DNA of 64,000 bases. Origin: CAYTZH01 sp964442285 (GTDB taxonomy: Bacteria; Myxococcota_A; UBA9160; JAFDET01). Of the stretch, positions 35,097 through 43,129 are shown one piece after another; the first letter of the stretch is position 1; every line of letters begins with the position of its first letter. Position numbers and translations under genes: made by a program. Below the pieces are notes generated by a model. It did not search any database. It was not told the origin of the DNA and was given only the letters and a program-made list of their open reading frames with translations. Location: contig CAYTZH010000010.1 of NCBI GenBank assembly GCA_964442285.1, positions 1-64,000 on the forward strand, read 5' to 3'.

Positions 35097-35411
35097 CGGG
35101 ACCGCTGCTCCTCGCGCTGAGAACGCTCCGAGATACCAGAAGGGTACATCGTCCGCAAATCGCCCGACCTGTGGCTCGATCGCGGCGCGCGCCGGCCCGA
35201 CGGCGTCCGCGGCGCGCGCGGGCGAACGTCCCTCGGGTCCGTTTCCGAGGCCTTGGGCCCGGTTCTGCGCGGTCTCGCGTTGGCAACGGCCTGGCAACAA
35301 AGTGGCAGATTCGAGGCGCAGGGCTCGTGGTGGACCCGCATCCGCCCGCCTTCCGGGTGTCCCCCGCTTCCGGACTCTCCTACAATCCGCGCCCACGGTG
35401 GGGCGCTGGTG
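35097..35411. other. Divergent spacer between carbamoyltransferase and SGNH gene
   Basis: A 315-bp spacer with no convincing gene. It contains three phased TGGCA repeats that form two overlapping sigma-54-like promoters (35281-35307). It also holds a lone TACAAT at 35381-35386 resembling a -10 box without a matching -35. On the minus strand, TATCTC at 35135-35130 is a weak -10 candidate for the carbamoyltransferase operon. Confidence 0.5.
35281..35307 (+). promoter_or_regulatory. Two overlapping sigma-54-like promoters in 11-bp phased repeats
   Basis: TGGCAACGGCCTGGCA (35281-35296) and TGGCAACAAAGTGGCA (35292-35307) each place GG and GC at the -24/-12 interval and match TGGCA..(T)nGCA well. 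The two share a central TGGCA, so TGGCA occurs three times at 11-bp spacing. They lie 105-131 bp upstream of the SGNH gene ATG. A sigma-54 activator is encoded 5 kb away. Alternatively the phased repeats could be an activator or repressor site. Confidence 0.45.
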
Positions 35412-36554
35412 ATGCGATCTCGGGCAGAACGGCTCGCGGCCGGCTATCGCGGTCTGGCCATCCTGGTCCTGAACACGTTGCTCCTGCTGGTCCTGCTTGA
35501 GGTGGTCGCCGGAATCGCCATTGGCTGGTCGGACCAGAGCGTCCCCCGGAAGTCGCTGCTCCCGTACTACCAGGCTCAGGAGTGGAACGTCGACTTCTGG
35601 GCGGACTACCGCGCGGAGCGCGAGAAGCCCCTGCGGCAGTACGCACCCTACGTGGGCTGGCGTCGGGTGCCCTTCCGGGGAAAGCTGGTGAACATCGAGC
35701 CCGACGGGCGGCGGCGCACGCCGGGTGCGGAGTGCGTGCCCGGCGCGCTTCGCGTCTGGGCCTTCGGGGGCTCCACCATGGAGGGAGAGGGCGCTCCGGA
35801 CTGGGGCACGATCCCGGCCCACCTCCAGGAGCGGCTGGACGAACGCCACGAGCGGCCGGTCTGCGTCGTGAACCTCGGGCAAGGAGGCTGGGTCTCCACC
35901 CAGGAGGTCATCGAGCTCGCCCTGAGGCTGAGGGACGGCGAGCGGCCCGACGTCGCCGTCTTCTATGACGGCATCAACGACGTCTTTGCCGCCTACCAAT
36001 CACGACGCGCTGGCGTGCACCAGAACCTGGAGGGCGTGCGACGGCGTTTCGACGGGGATTCCTTTCTCGTGGAGGCTGTGCTGCGCTCCCACACCGCGGA
36101 TCTGCTCGGACGCATCGCCCATCGCCTGCGCGGGCGACGGCCGCGCCATGCGTGGGATGGACAGGAGGTGGACGTGGAGGCGCTCGCCGCGGAGGTGGTC
36201 GATAGCTATCTGGGCAACGTCCGGACGGCCCGGGCCCTGGCGGCTCGCTTCGGCTTCCGGGCGCTCTTCTTCTGGCAGCCGCTCCTCATGGTGGAGCAGA
36301 AGCCGCTCTCGCAGATCGAGACCCTCCTCCTCTCGCGCCAAGATCCGAAACTCGTTGCGCTCTACCGAGCCGTCTACGCGCGGATGGCCCGGGTGGCCGA
36401 GCGCGAGCTGGACCTCCACGACATCTCGGACGTCTTCTCCCAGGTGGAGGAGGGGGTGTACAGCGATCCCTACCACGTGACCCCCGAAGCCAACGCCCTG
36501 CTCGCGCGGCGGATGCTCGCGCTGGCGGGTCCCCTCGGGCCTCCTCAGGACTGA
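35412..36554 (+). CDS. Membrane-anchored SGNH-hydrolase protein (1)
   Basis: A 380-residue protein with one N-terminal transmembrane segment (about 15-38, LAILVLNTLLLLVLLEVVAGIA) and an extracytoplasmic SGNH-hydrolase domain. Block I is AFGGSTMEGEG with the nucleophile Ser near 121, block III is YDGINDVFAAY near 187, and the catalytic Asp-His pair lies in YSDPYHVTPEAN near 351-354. Such proteins in glycan loci act as O-acetyl esterases or acyl-transfer partners. The start is ATG at 35412, immediately after an in-frame GTG at 35409. Its stop overlaps the convergent DUF2809 gene by 10 bp. Confidence 0.85.
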   Translation: MRSRAERLAAGYRGLAILVLNTLLLLVLLEVVAGIAIGWSDQSVPRKSLLPYYQAQEWNVDFWADYRAEREKPLRQYAPYVGWRRVPFRGKLVNIEPDGRRRTPGAECVPGALRVWAFGGSTMEGEGAPDWGTIPAHLQERLDERHERPVCVVNLGQGGWVSTQEVIELALRLRDGERPDVAVFYDGINDVFAAYQSRRAGVHQNLEGVRRRFDGDSFLVEAVLRSHTADLLGRIAHRLRGRRPRHAWDGQEVDVEALAAEVVDSYLGNVRTARALAARFGFRALFFWQPLLMVEQKPLSQIETLLLSRQDPKLVALYRAVYARMARVAERELDLHDISDVFSQVEEGVYSDPYHVTPEANALLARRMLALAGPLGPPQD

Positions 36555-36982
36555 ACGGGGCGTGACGGCGGCGACGGCGCGGCGATCCGATCGACCGCGC
36601 GGCGACCGATCCAGGCGCCGAGCGCATAGTACGGGAAGTCCCACCAGCCGAACGTGGTGCCCACCAGGGTCCGGCCGAGGAAGTTGCGTCGCGCCGCCTC
36701 CAGGACCCAAGCGTCTGAAAGCTGGCTGAACTCGAGCGCGCACGTGGCCGCGAGGACACCCCAGGCGACGCGGGAGGTCGGCCATGCCGGGCGCACGAGC
36801 TTGACCACCCCGATCCAGAACGCGACATACAGCACGCCGCCGAGCCGATGGTTCACCCAGAAGGCGGCCGGTCCCGCGTAGAACTTCGTGGCGAACCCGA
36901 CCGGGACCAGCAGGAGCAGTCCCACTGCGACCCGCCGCTTCAGGACGGACGCGTCGAGCGGCGCACCCCGAGTCCGGCTCAC
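36545..36982 (-). CDS. DUF2809-like integral membrane protein
   Basis: A 145-residue membrane protein with about four hydrophobic segments. The order of motifs resembles the DUF2809 family: an early FYAGPAAFWVNHRLGGVLYVAFW, then ALEFSQLSDAWVLEAARRNFLGRTLVG and a terminal FGWWDFPYYALGAWIG. Function is unknown. GTG at 36982 abuts the stop codon of the upstream CgeB-like glycosyltransferase with no spacer, so the two are cotranslated. A role in envelope glycan or lipid handling is suggested only by context. Confidence 0.75.
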   Translation of the reverse strand: MSRTRGAPLDASVLKRRVAVGLLLLVPVGFATKFYAGPAAFWVNHRLGGVLYVAFWIGVVKLVRPAWPTSRVAWGVLAATCALEFSQLSDAWVLEAARRNFLGRTLVGTTFGWWDFPYYALGAWIGRRAVDRIAAPSPPSRPVQS

Positions 36983-38086
36983 TCAGGTCGTGCGGGCGCC
37001 GAGGTCGTCGACCCAGGCTGGAAACTCCCGGGCGATCTCGGCCACCCGATCCTCTTCGAAGTAGCCCGATTCGTGGCAGCGGCGCCGGCCGGCCGCGGCC
37101 ACCCGCCGGCGCTCCTCCGGATCGGCCAGGTAGCGTCGGCACTGGGCCAGAAGCTCGTCGGGACCTTCGAAGAAGGCGGCTTCTTCCCCTTCCCGGAAGA
37201 AGCCGGCCACCACGGGGTTCCGCTGGTGCAGGAGGAAGGCCCCCAGGGCCGGGATCTGGAAGGTCCGCGACGCGGTGTGGTTTCGGTTCTGGGTCGAGAC
37301 GATGCCGAGATTGATGTCGAACGACACGATCGCTCGGCCGTACTCCTCGCCCCACACACCCCGATACTGGCACACCCCCTGTAGCTCCGACCTGGCCCGG
37401 GCGCTCTCCCAGTTCGGGCCGTAGATCTTCAGAGGGATGTGCGCCCGGATCAGGTGCAGCAGAAGCTCCTCGGTGTAGGGCTCCCAGTGGCCGATGAACC
37501 CGACCGGCGCACCCACGGCAGCACGCTCCTCCGCCGTCATGGGACTCGGTTCCGGAACGGCGCGGTTGGCGCACAGTTCCATGTGATACACCCGCGGTAG
37601 CCCGTCGCGGCGGAACTCCTCGACGTTGTGCAGGTTCGAGGTGATGTGAACGTCGTAGTCGCGGAGGCCGCGGAGGAGGAACCGCCAGTGAAGCCAGTGC
37701 ATCCGGGTGTCGGCCCGCCAGTCGTCGGTGTTGTGGTACACGAGAACGCCGCCGAGCCGACGCAGCTCGCGTAGGGTCTGGGGGAACACGAAGACGCCCT
37801 TCTCGATCCAGACGATCTGGGGTCGAAAGCGCCGAGCGCGCTCCAGGATCTCGCGGTTGAAGCGGTGCACACCGGGCGTGCGCAGGGTCCAGAACGTGAG
37901 CCGCGACAGGATGGGGTTCGCGCTCTCGACGTAGTCGCGCTGGTCGATCGATTCCACCTGGTGGCCGAAGTGGACGAGCGCATCACGCCGCGCCCGGGTG
38001 GTGAGGAAGGGGCGGAGGCTGCCGATGAAGAGGATGCGGAACGGGTCCAAGGGCGTGCGGGTCCGTGGCGTGGCGGAGGATGACAC
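36983..38086 (-). CDS. CgeB-like glycosyltransferase
   Basis: A 367-residue glycosyltransferase of the CgeB / Glyco_trans_1_2 type. The N-terminal half has RILFIGSLRPFLTTRARRDAL, IVWIEKGVFVFPQTLRELRRLGGVLVYHNTDDW. The C-terminal half has PVGFIGHWEPYTEELLLHLI, IPLKIYGPNW, and NRNHTASRTFQIPALGAFLLHQRNPVVAGFFREGEEAAFF, the last being the hallmark of CgeB-like enzymes. GTG start at 38086. It is cotranslated with the DUF2809 membrane protein and divergent from the PaaK-like gene. Substrate unknown. Confidence 0.85.
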   Translation of the reverse strand: MSSSATPRTRTPLDPFRILFIGSLRPFLTTRARRDALVHFGHQVESIDQRDYVESANPILSRLTFWTLRTPGVHRFNREILERARRFRPQIVWIEKGVFVFPQTLRELRRLGGVLVYHNTDDWRADTRMHWLHWRFLLRGLRDYDVHITSNLHNVEEFRRDGLPRVYHMELCANRAVPEPSPMTAEERAAVGAPVGFIGHWEPYTEELLLHLIRAHIPLKIYGPNWESARARSELQGVCQYRGVWGEEYGRAIVSFDINLGIVSTQNRNHTASRTFQIPALGAFLLHQRNPVVAGFFREGEEAAFFEGPDELLAQCRRYLADPEERRRVAAAGRRRCHESGYFEEDRVAEIAREFPAWVDDLGARTT

Positions 38087-38160
38087 GCGCCGCTCGCGGC
38101 GTGCCGAAGGGATAGCACACGGCCTCGCATCGAGGTCGCGGGCCCGCTCCGGCGACGCGC

Positions 38161-38189
38161 TTTACGTTCCAACCCGGTTCTGCTACTTC
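38161..38189 (+). promoter_or_regulatory. Weak candidate promoter upstream of PaaK-like gene
   Basis: TTTACG (38161-38166) and TACTTC (38184-38189) are separated by 17 bp, 47 bp before the ATG, in the 149-bp divergent spacer. Both hexamers are poor matches; the correct spacing and location are the only support. Confidence 0.25.
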
Positions 38190-38235
38190 AGCGCGTCGGC
38201 CCGATCAGTGGGTCCGGTGTCCGCTGCGGGAGCCC

Positions 38236-39534
38236 ATGAACCCGATCCGACGCAGGCTGGCGGACCGCCGCGCGGCCGCTCGCGACGCGCGCGGCGCTGC
38301 CTACGCCGAGGCGGCCCACGACGCCTTGGGGCGTCTCAGCCAGCAGCTCGAGCGCTTCAACCGCTGCTGGAGCGAGATCTCGCGCCACGTTCCCTACTAC
38401 GCCGCCCAGCTGCGTGCCGGTGCGCTCCCGGTACGCTTCGACAGCTGGGCGGAGGTGCTCGAGCGGCTGCCGGTGGCCGATCGTCGCTTCGCCCAGACCC
38501 ACGGCGCGGCGCTCGCGGACACGCGCCGACCGCCCGACTTCCAGCGCATGACCGGCGGATCCTCTGCGGAGCCCGTCCAGCTGCCGGCCTGGGACGAGGA
38601 GCGCGCCGCGCTCGATCCGGACACATGGCTCGGCCGCAGCTGGTACGGCATCGAGCCCGCCGACGGGCTGTTCATGATCTGGGGGCACAGCCACCTGCTG
38701 GGTCACGGGCTCCGGGGGCGCTGGAACGCGCGCAAGCGCCAGCTCCAGGACGCCCTGCTCGGGACCATCCGGTTCTCGGCCTACGACATGTCGCCCGCGG
38801 CCATGGACCGCGCCGCCCGGTCCCTCGAGCGGTCGGCAGCCCGTTGGGTGATCGGCTACTCCGTCGCCCTCGACCGCTTCGCACGTCTCCGGGAGGGTCG
38901 GCCCCTGGCGTGCGACGAGCTCAAGGCCGTGGTGGCCACCGCCGAGGCGCTCCCCGCGGACGACTCGGAGTCCCGCCTTCGCGAGGTGTTCCAGGCGCCG
39001 GTGGCGATGGAGTACGGCGCGGTCGAGACGGGCCTGGTGGCGCACACCCGGCCCGAGGGCGGCTACGGGGCGTTCTGGCTCTCCTACTTCCTCGAGGCGG
39101 CGGAGCCCGGGCCCCGCGGCGGACGCGTGCTGCGGGTGACGAGCCTCTATCCCCGCTGCTTTCCGCTCCTCCGCTACGACCTGGGCGACGAGGTCGAGGC
39201 ACCGGACGTCGAGCTCGGCGCGACCCGCTTCAGCCGGGTCCTCGGACGCTGCAACGACTACGTGGAGCTGGCCGGGGGCGTCCACATCCACTCCGAGGCC
39301 ATCACCCACTGCGTGCGCGGCTTGGCGTCGGTGCAGGCCTTCCAGCTCGTCCAGGAGGGCGCCGCCATCGAGCTGCGGGTCGTCCCGCGCGGACGGCTCG
39401 ACGAGGCCGACCGCGCCGGGATCCGCGATCGGCTCGCGCGCATCCACCCCGATCTCGGTCGGGCGGACGTCGCGCCGGTCGAGCAGCTGTACCAGACCCG
39501 GGCCGGCAAGACACCCATGATCCTGAGGCGCTGA
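38236..39534 (+). CDS. PaaK/CapK-like adenylate-forming enzyme
   Basis: A 432-residue member of the phenylacetate-CoA ligase-like (PaaK/CapK) branch of adenylating enzymes. The phosphate loop is MTGGSSAEPVQLP near residues 105-117 (family TSGSTGxP). Later motifs are MEYGAVETGLVAH (adenine binding) near 258, LLRYDLGDEVE near 310 and RVLGRCNDYVELAGGVHIHSEAI near 335. CapK-type proteins occur in capsule loci with unclear roles, possibly activating an acyl or amino-acyl group for glycan decoration. It is followed 6 bp later by a glycosyltransferase. The substrate is unknown. Confidence 0.83.
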   Translation: MNPIRRRLADRRAAARDARGAAYAEAAHDALGRLSQQLERFNRCWSEISRHVPYYAAQLRAGALPVRFDSWAEVLERLPVADRRFAQTHGAALADTRRPPDFQRMTGGSSAEPVQLPAWDEERAALDPDTWLGRSWYGIEPADGLFMIWGHSHLLGHGLRGRWNARKRQLQDALLGTIRFSAYDMSPAAMDRAARSLERSAARWVIGYSVALDRFARLREGRPLACDELKAVVATAEALPADDSESRLREVFQAPVAMEYGAVETGLVAHTRPEGGYGAFWLSYFLEAAEPGPRGGRVLRVTSLYPRCFPLLRYDLGDEVEAPDVELGATRFSRVLGRCNDYVELAGGVHIHSEAITHCVRGLASVQAFQLVQEGAAIELRVVPRGRLDEADRAGIRDRLARIHPDLGRADVAPVEQLYQTRAGKTPMILRR

Positions 39535-39540
39535 GGGTCG

Positions 39541-40644
39541 GTGACCGCGAACGCCGGGCGGGGCCTGCGACTCCTGCTGCTGCACACCGACGGCTACGGG
39601 ACGCCGGGCGGAATGGCCGCGTTCAACCGCGGCTTCGTCGCGGCGGCCCTGGCCAGCGGTCGCACCGCGCGGGTGAGCGTCGTCTCGATGTTCGACGGCC
39701 CCGGGAGACCGGACGTGCCCCCGGAGGTCACCTGGTACCCGGTGCCGCCGGGCGACAAGGTCGGCTACGCCAGGCGCGCCCTGGCGGCGGCGGCGCGGGG
39801 CTTCGATCTGGTCGTCTGCGGTCACATCAACCTCATGCCCCTGGGCCTCGCCGCGGCCCGCCTGGCCCGAGCCCGGCTCTGGACCCAGAGCCACGGCATC
39901 GAGATCTGGCAGCCGCCCCGCGGCCGGCTGCACCGCTGGAGCTTCGAGCACAACGATCGGGTGCTCACGGTGAGTGCGTTCTCCCGCGCACGCATTCTGG
40001 AGTGGGCGCGCCTGGCACCCGAGCGCGTCCAGGTGATCCACAACACGGTCGATCCCGACCGCTTCACCCTGGGCCCGCGCAACCCCGAGCTCGTGGCCCG
40101 CTACGGGCTGGCGGGGCGCCGGGTGCTGATGACCGTGGCCCGTCTCGCGGCCTCCGAGCAGCGCAAGGGACACGATCGGGTGATCGCCGTGATGCCCAAG
40201 GTGGTGGAGGCGATCCCGAACGCCACCTATCTGATCGTCGGCGACGGCGATGACCGGCCCCGACTCGAGGCCCTGGTGCGGGACCACGGGATGGCGGACC
40301 GGGTGGTCTTCACCGGGTTCGTGGACGACCTGTGCGAGCACTACCGGCTCGCCGACCTCTACGTGATGCCGAGCCGCGGGGACGGCTTCGGGATCGTCTT
40401 CCTTGAGGCCGCGTGCTGCGGGGTGCCCTCGCTGGGGAGCAGCGACGATGCGGGAGGGGAGGTCGCCACGCGCCTCGGCGGGCGCGCCACCGCGAGCGGC
40501 GATCCGGACCGGCTCGCCGCCGCCATCGTGGAAGGGCTGCGAGACGCGGGGCCGCCGGATCCGGACCTCCGCGGCCGCGCGATCGAGCTCTACGGGCCGG
40601 AGCGGTACCGCGCCCGCGTCGGCGAGCTGCTGGCCACGCTCTGA
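39541..40644 (+). CDS. GT4-family glycosyltransferase
   Basis: A 367-residue GT-B fold glycosyltransferase. GYGTPGGMAAFNRGFVAAAL forms the N-terminal glycine loop, SHGIEIWQPP and VSAFSRARI follow. The C-terminal domain has VLMTVARLAASEQRKGHDRVI, GDGDDRPRLEALV and a modified E-x7-E motif in RGDGFGIVFLEAACCGVP, where the first acidic residue is Asp. GTG start at 39541, 6 bp after the PaaK-like gene, so the two form an operon. It converges with the beta-helix lipoprotein gene. Confidence 0.9.
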   Translation: MTANAGRGLRLLLLHTDGYGTPGGMAAFNRGFVAAALASGRTARVSVVSMFDGPGRPDVPPEVTWYPVPPGDKVGYARRALAAAARGFDLVVCGHINLMPLGLAAARLARARLWTQSHGIEIWQPPRGRLHRWSFEHNDRVLTVSAFSRARILEWARLAPERVQVIHNTVDPDRFTLGPRNPELVARYGLAGRRVLMTVARLAASEQRKGHDRVIAVMPKVVEAIPNATYLIVGDGDDRPRLEALVRDHGMADRVVFTGFVDDLCEHYRLADLYVMPSRGDGFGIVFLEAACCGVPSLGSSDDAGGEVATRLGGRATASGDPDRLAAAIVEGLRDAGPPDPDLRGRAIELYGPERYRARVGELLATL

Positions 40645-40654
40645 GCGGACCGCG

Positions 40655-41809
40655 TCAGCCGCGCTTCTTGCGCAGGACCTTGCGCTGCTGGTTCTGGAAG
40701 CGGTTGGCGGTGAGGAAGTCGTCGTTGATCGTGCAGCCTTCGTAGAGCTGCAACGCATAGGCCGGGTGGTTGGGCGCCGCGCGCAGGCCGTTGAACCCCT
40801 CGATCGTGCAGCCCCGGACGGTCGCGTGGGCGTTCTCGTTGAGCTGGATGGCGTTCCCATGGCGGCCGGCGGCGCGCAGGATGCAGTTCACCACACGCAC
40901 CCCTTTCACGTTGTAGTAGAGGCTGATGCCGTGCCCGCCCTGGGTGGCCCGGCCGAAGCCCAGGCTCTTGTCGATGGTGGAGTCGTGGATCCAGACGTCT
41001 TCGGCGGGGTCGGGGTGGACCGCGTCGAACGCCACCTGGTTGGTCCCCTGGATCGAGAAGTTCATGCCGGTGAGCCGGGCCACCTCCACCCGTTTGGGGT
41101 GCACGAGCTTGCAGCTTCCGCTCAGCTCGCCGGTGGCGCGGCAGTCGAGGACCTTGGCGTCGCGCAGCTCGGTCAGGGCGAAGCCGGGTCCGCCGATCTT
41201 CACGCCCGGGCGACTCGGGCTCGGCGCCGGGTCGAGACCCCAGGTGTCGTGGACCCGCACGCGCTCGATGCGCAGGCGCCGGCTGGGCGCGTACTGCTCC
41301 GTCCGCACGCCCATCATGCAGCTGTGGATCTCGACGTCGCGGATCACCCCGTCGTCGAGGCCGTGGCCCACGATTCCTTCGCGCGGAAACCCGTGGATCA
41401 GCGCGTTTTCGATCCGCAGCCTCGGCGCCTTCTGGATCTTGATTGCCGCCAGGCTGGCACAGACGCCGGGGGGGGCGCCCAGCCGCTCGCTGCCGAGGTT
41501 CCACCGCCTCTGCCAACGCGACGCACCCACCAGCTCGACATTGCGCAATGTGATGTTCGGGTTGGCGATCCAGAGCGCCGCCATGGTCGACTCGAACCGG
41601 AAGTCCGGAGCGAGCACGAGGCGGAGGTTCTCGAGTGTCTCTCCGGCGGTCAGCGAGAGCGGCTTTCGCAGGACCCGGGTCTCCCGCGGTCCGGAGGCCA
41701 CGGCAGGCGAGCTGGCGGCGCGGGCCGTGCACCCCGTCGGCAGCAGACACGCACCGGCGAGGGCGAGACCGGCGCGGGAGGTGCGCAACAGGAATTCCCG
41801 TCGATCCAT
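40655..41809 (-). CDS. Tat-exported lipoprotein with parallel beta-helix
   Basis: A 384-residue secreted protein. The N-terminus MDRREFLLRTSRAGLALAG carries a twin-arginine motif. It is followed by the lipobox LPTGC near residue 26, so export as a folded Tat lipoprotein is likely. The body has repeated short strands with I-x-N/x-V spacing (ITLRNVELVG, LRIENALIHGF, GVIRDVEIHSCMMGV, LRIERVRVHD, VRVVNCILRAAG, ATVRGCTIEGF), typical of right-handed beta-helix pectin-lyase-like folds. A polysaccharide lyase, epimerase or binding role is plausible. No catalytic residues can be assigned. The C-terminus is basic (RKVLRKKRG). Confidence 0.8.
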   Translation of the reverse strand: MDRREFLLRTSRAGLALAGACLLPTGCTARAASSPAVASGPRETRVLRKPLSLTAGETLENLRLVLAPDFRFESTMAALWIANPNITLRNVELVGASRWQRRWNLGSERLGAPPGVCASLAAIKIQKAPRLRIENALIHGFPREGIVGHGLDDGVIRDVEIHSCMMGVRTEQYAPSRRLRIERVRVHDTWGLDPAPSPSRPGVKIGGPGFALTELRDAKVLDCRATGELSGSCKLVHPKRVEVARLTGMNFSIQGTNQVAFDAVHPDPAEDVWIHDSTIDKSLGFGRATQGGHGISLYYNVKGVRVVNCILRAAGRHGNAIQLNENAHATVRGCTIEGFNGLRAAPNHPAYALQLYEGCTINDDFLTANRFQNQQRKVLRKKRG

Positions 41810-41835
41810 GTCGCTCCGAGAGTAGCCGAGGCCCT

Positions 41836-41858
41836 CGCAGGGAGCGGCGTTCCCTGCG
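41836..41858. promoter_or_regulatory. Perfect inverted repeat in divergent spacer
   Basis: CGCAGGGA and TCCCTGCG form a perfect 8-bp inverted repeat around a 7-base loop, between the lipoprotein gene (minus) and SGNH gene 2 (plus). It lies 27 bp upstream of the lipoprotein ATG, so it could be an operator or a leader hairpin. Confidence 0.4.
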
Positions 41859-41934
41859 GGGGGCCGTCGGCCGAGCACTGGTGGCGTAGGAACACGAGGC
41901 CTGCGAGAATTATGGGTTACCCGCGCCTGCGGCC

Positions 41935-43104
41935 TTGCTGGAAGATCGGTTGGTGTCACGCGTCGCCCAGTCGCTCCTGGTCCTCGTCCTCGTCCTCGCG
42001 ATGGTCGAGGTCTCGCTCCAGGGCTTCTACTTCCTGACCACAGGCGGCTTCCTTCCGCGACGGGTCGCGCTCCCGATGTTCGCGCCCGACCCCGATGCCA
42101 GCTTCTGGCTGAAGCCGGACAACAGCTTCACCCACAAGACCCAGGAGTTCCAGGCGAGTGTCCACGTGAACGGCCAGGGCTTCCGGGTGGCCGACCCCTC
42201 GCACCTCCATCCGCTCGCGAAGCCGCCCGCCACCTTCCGCATCATGCTGCTCGGGGCCTCCTACCCGTTCGGGTGGGGCGTCGACTTCGAGCACTCCTTC
42301 GCGGCTCGCCTCGTGCGCCTGCTCGAGGGAGGAGGCTATGCCGACGGGCTCCCGATCGAGCTGATCAACGCCTGCGTCCCCGGCCTCATCCCCGGCTCGA
42401 ACCTGGCCTGGTACGAGAATCAGGGCAGCGCATTCCGGCCCGACCTCGTGATCCAGGTGGTCACGGGCACCATGGCGATCACCGAAGAGCGCAACACGTC
42501 CACCGTGGACGAGGACGGCTACATCGTCCCGGCCGGCATGACCGCGCGGGGGTGGGCCGAGTACTATCTGAAGAAGCTGGGCATCGTCTTCTATCCCTGG
42601 CTCGTGGTCACCCGTCTCGAGGACCAGCTCCGCGCGTCGGGCGAGGACGCGGCGCCGGTGGAGGAGGTCTCGTCCTTCGAGGGCTTCGACCCGGCGGCTC
42701 CGGAGCTCGAGCCGTCCTTCCGCTTCTACCGGCGCCTGGAGCGCTCCGTCGCGGCCAGCGGCGCGCGCCTGCTGGTGCTCTTCACGCCCGTGAGTCACCG
42801 GATCCACCCGGAGGACGTGGCGCGCTGGCGCCTGAAGGGCCAGCCGCCCGTCGGAGAGCGGATCGAGTTCAACCGCGATTTCTGCCGCCACCTGTCGGCG
42901 ACCGGCATCGACTGCGTGGACGTGACGCCGGCGCTCCTGGCGGCGGCCCGGGCGTCCGACGAGCGACTCTACTACTGGCTCGACAGCCACTGGACGATCC
43001 AAGGCAACCGGGTCGTCGCCGACTCGGTGGCGACGCACATGCTGCCCGGGAGCGGCCCCGCGCCTGCAGACGGGTCGGTCGCCTCCGAGGCGACCCTCCG
43101 CTGA
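41935..43104 (+). CDS. SGNH-hydrolase-like protein (2), AlgX/AlgJ-like
   Basis: A 389-residue protein with an N-terminal membrane segment (about 10-35, QSLLVLVLVLAMVEVSLQGFYFL) and an SGNH-type domain. The block I region is MLLGASYPFGWGVDFEHSFAARL with Ser near 108. The C-terminal catalytic pair lies in YYWLDSHWTIQGNRVVA near 348-351. The D-S-H-W arrangement recalls the acetyltransferases AlgJ/AlgX of alginate. The start is TTG at 41935 or GTG at 41953; neither has a clear ribosome-binding site. It converges with SGNH gene 3. A role in O-acylation or deacylation is inferred. Confidence 0.8.
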   Translation: MLEDRLVSRVAQSLLVLVLVLAMVEVSLQGFYFLTTGGFLPRRVALPMFAPDPDASFWLKPDNSFTHKTQEFQASVHVNGQGFRVADPSHLHPLAKPPATFRIMLLGASYPFGWGVDFEHSFAARLVRLLEGGGYADGLPIELINACVPGLIPGSNLAWYENQGSAFRPDLVIQVVTGTMAITEERNTSTVDEDGYIVPAGMTARGWAEYYLKKLGIVFYPWLVVTRLEDQLRASGEDAAPVEEVSSFEGFDPAAPELEPSFRFYRRLERSVAASGARLLVLFTPVSHRIHPEDVARWRLKGQPPVGERIEFNRDFCRHLSATGIDCVDVTPALLAAARASDERLYYWLDSHWTIQGNRVVADSVATHMLPGSGPAPADGSVASEATLR

Positions 43105-43129
43105 GGCGAGGCGGCCCCGCCGGGCCGGC

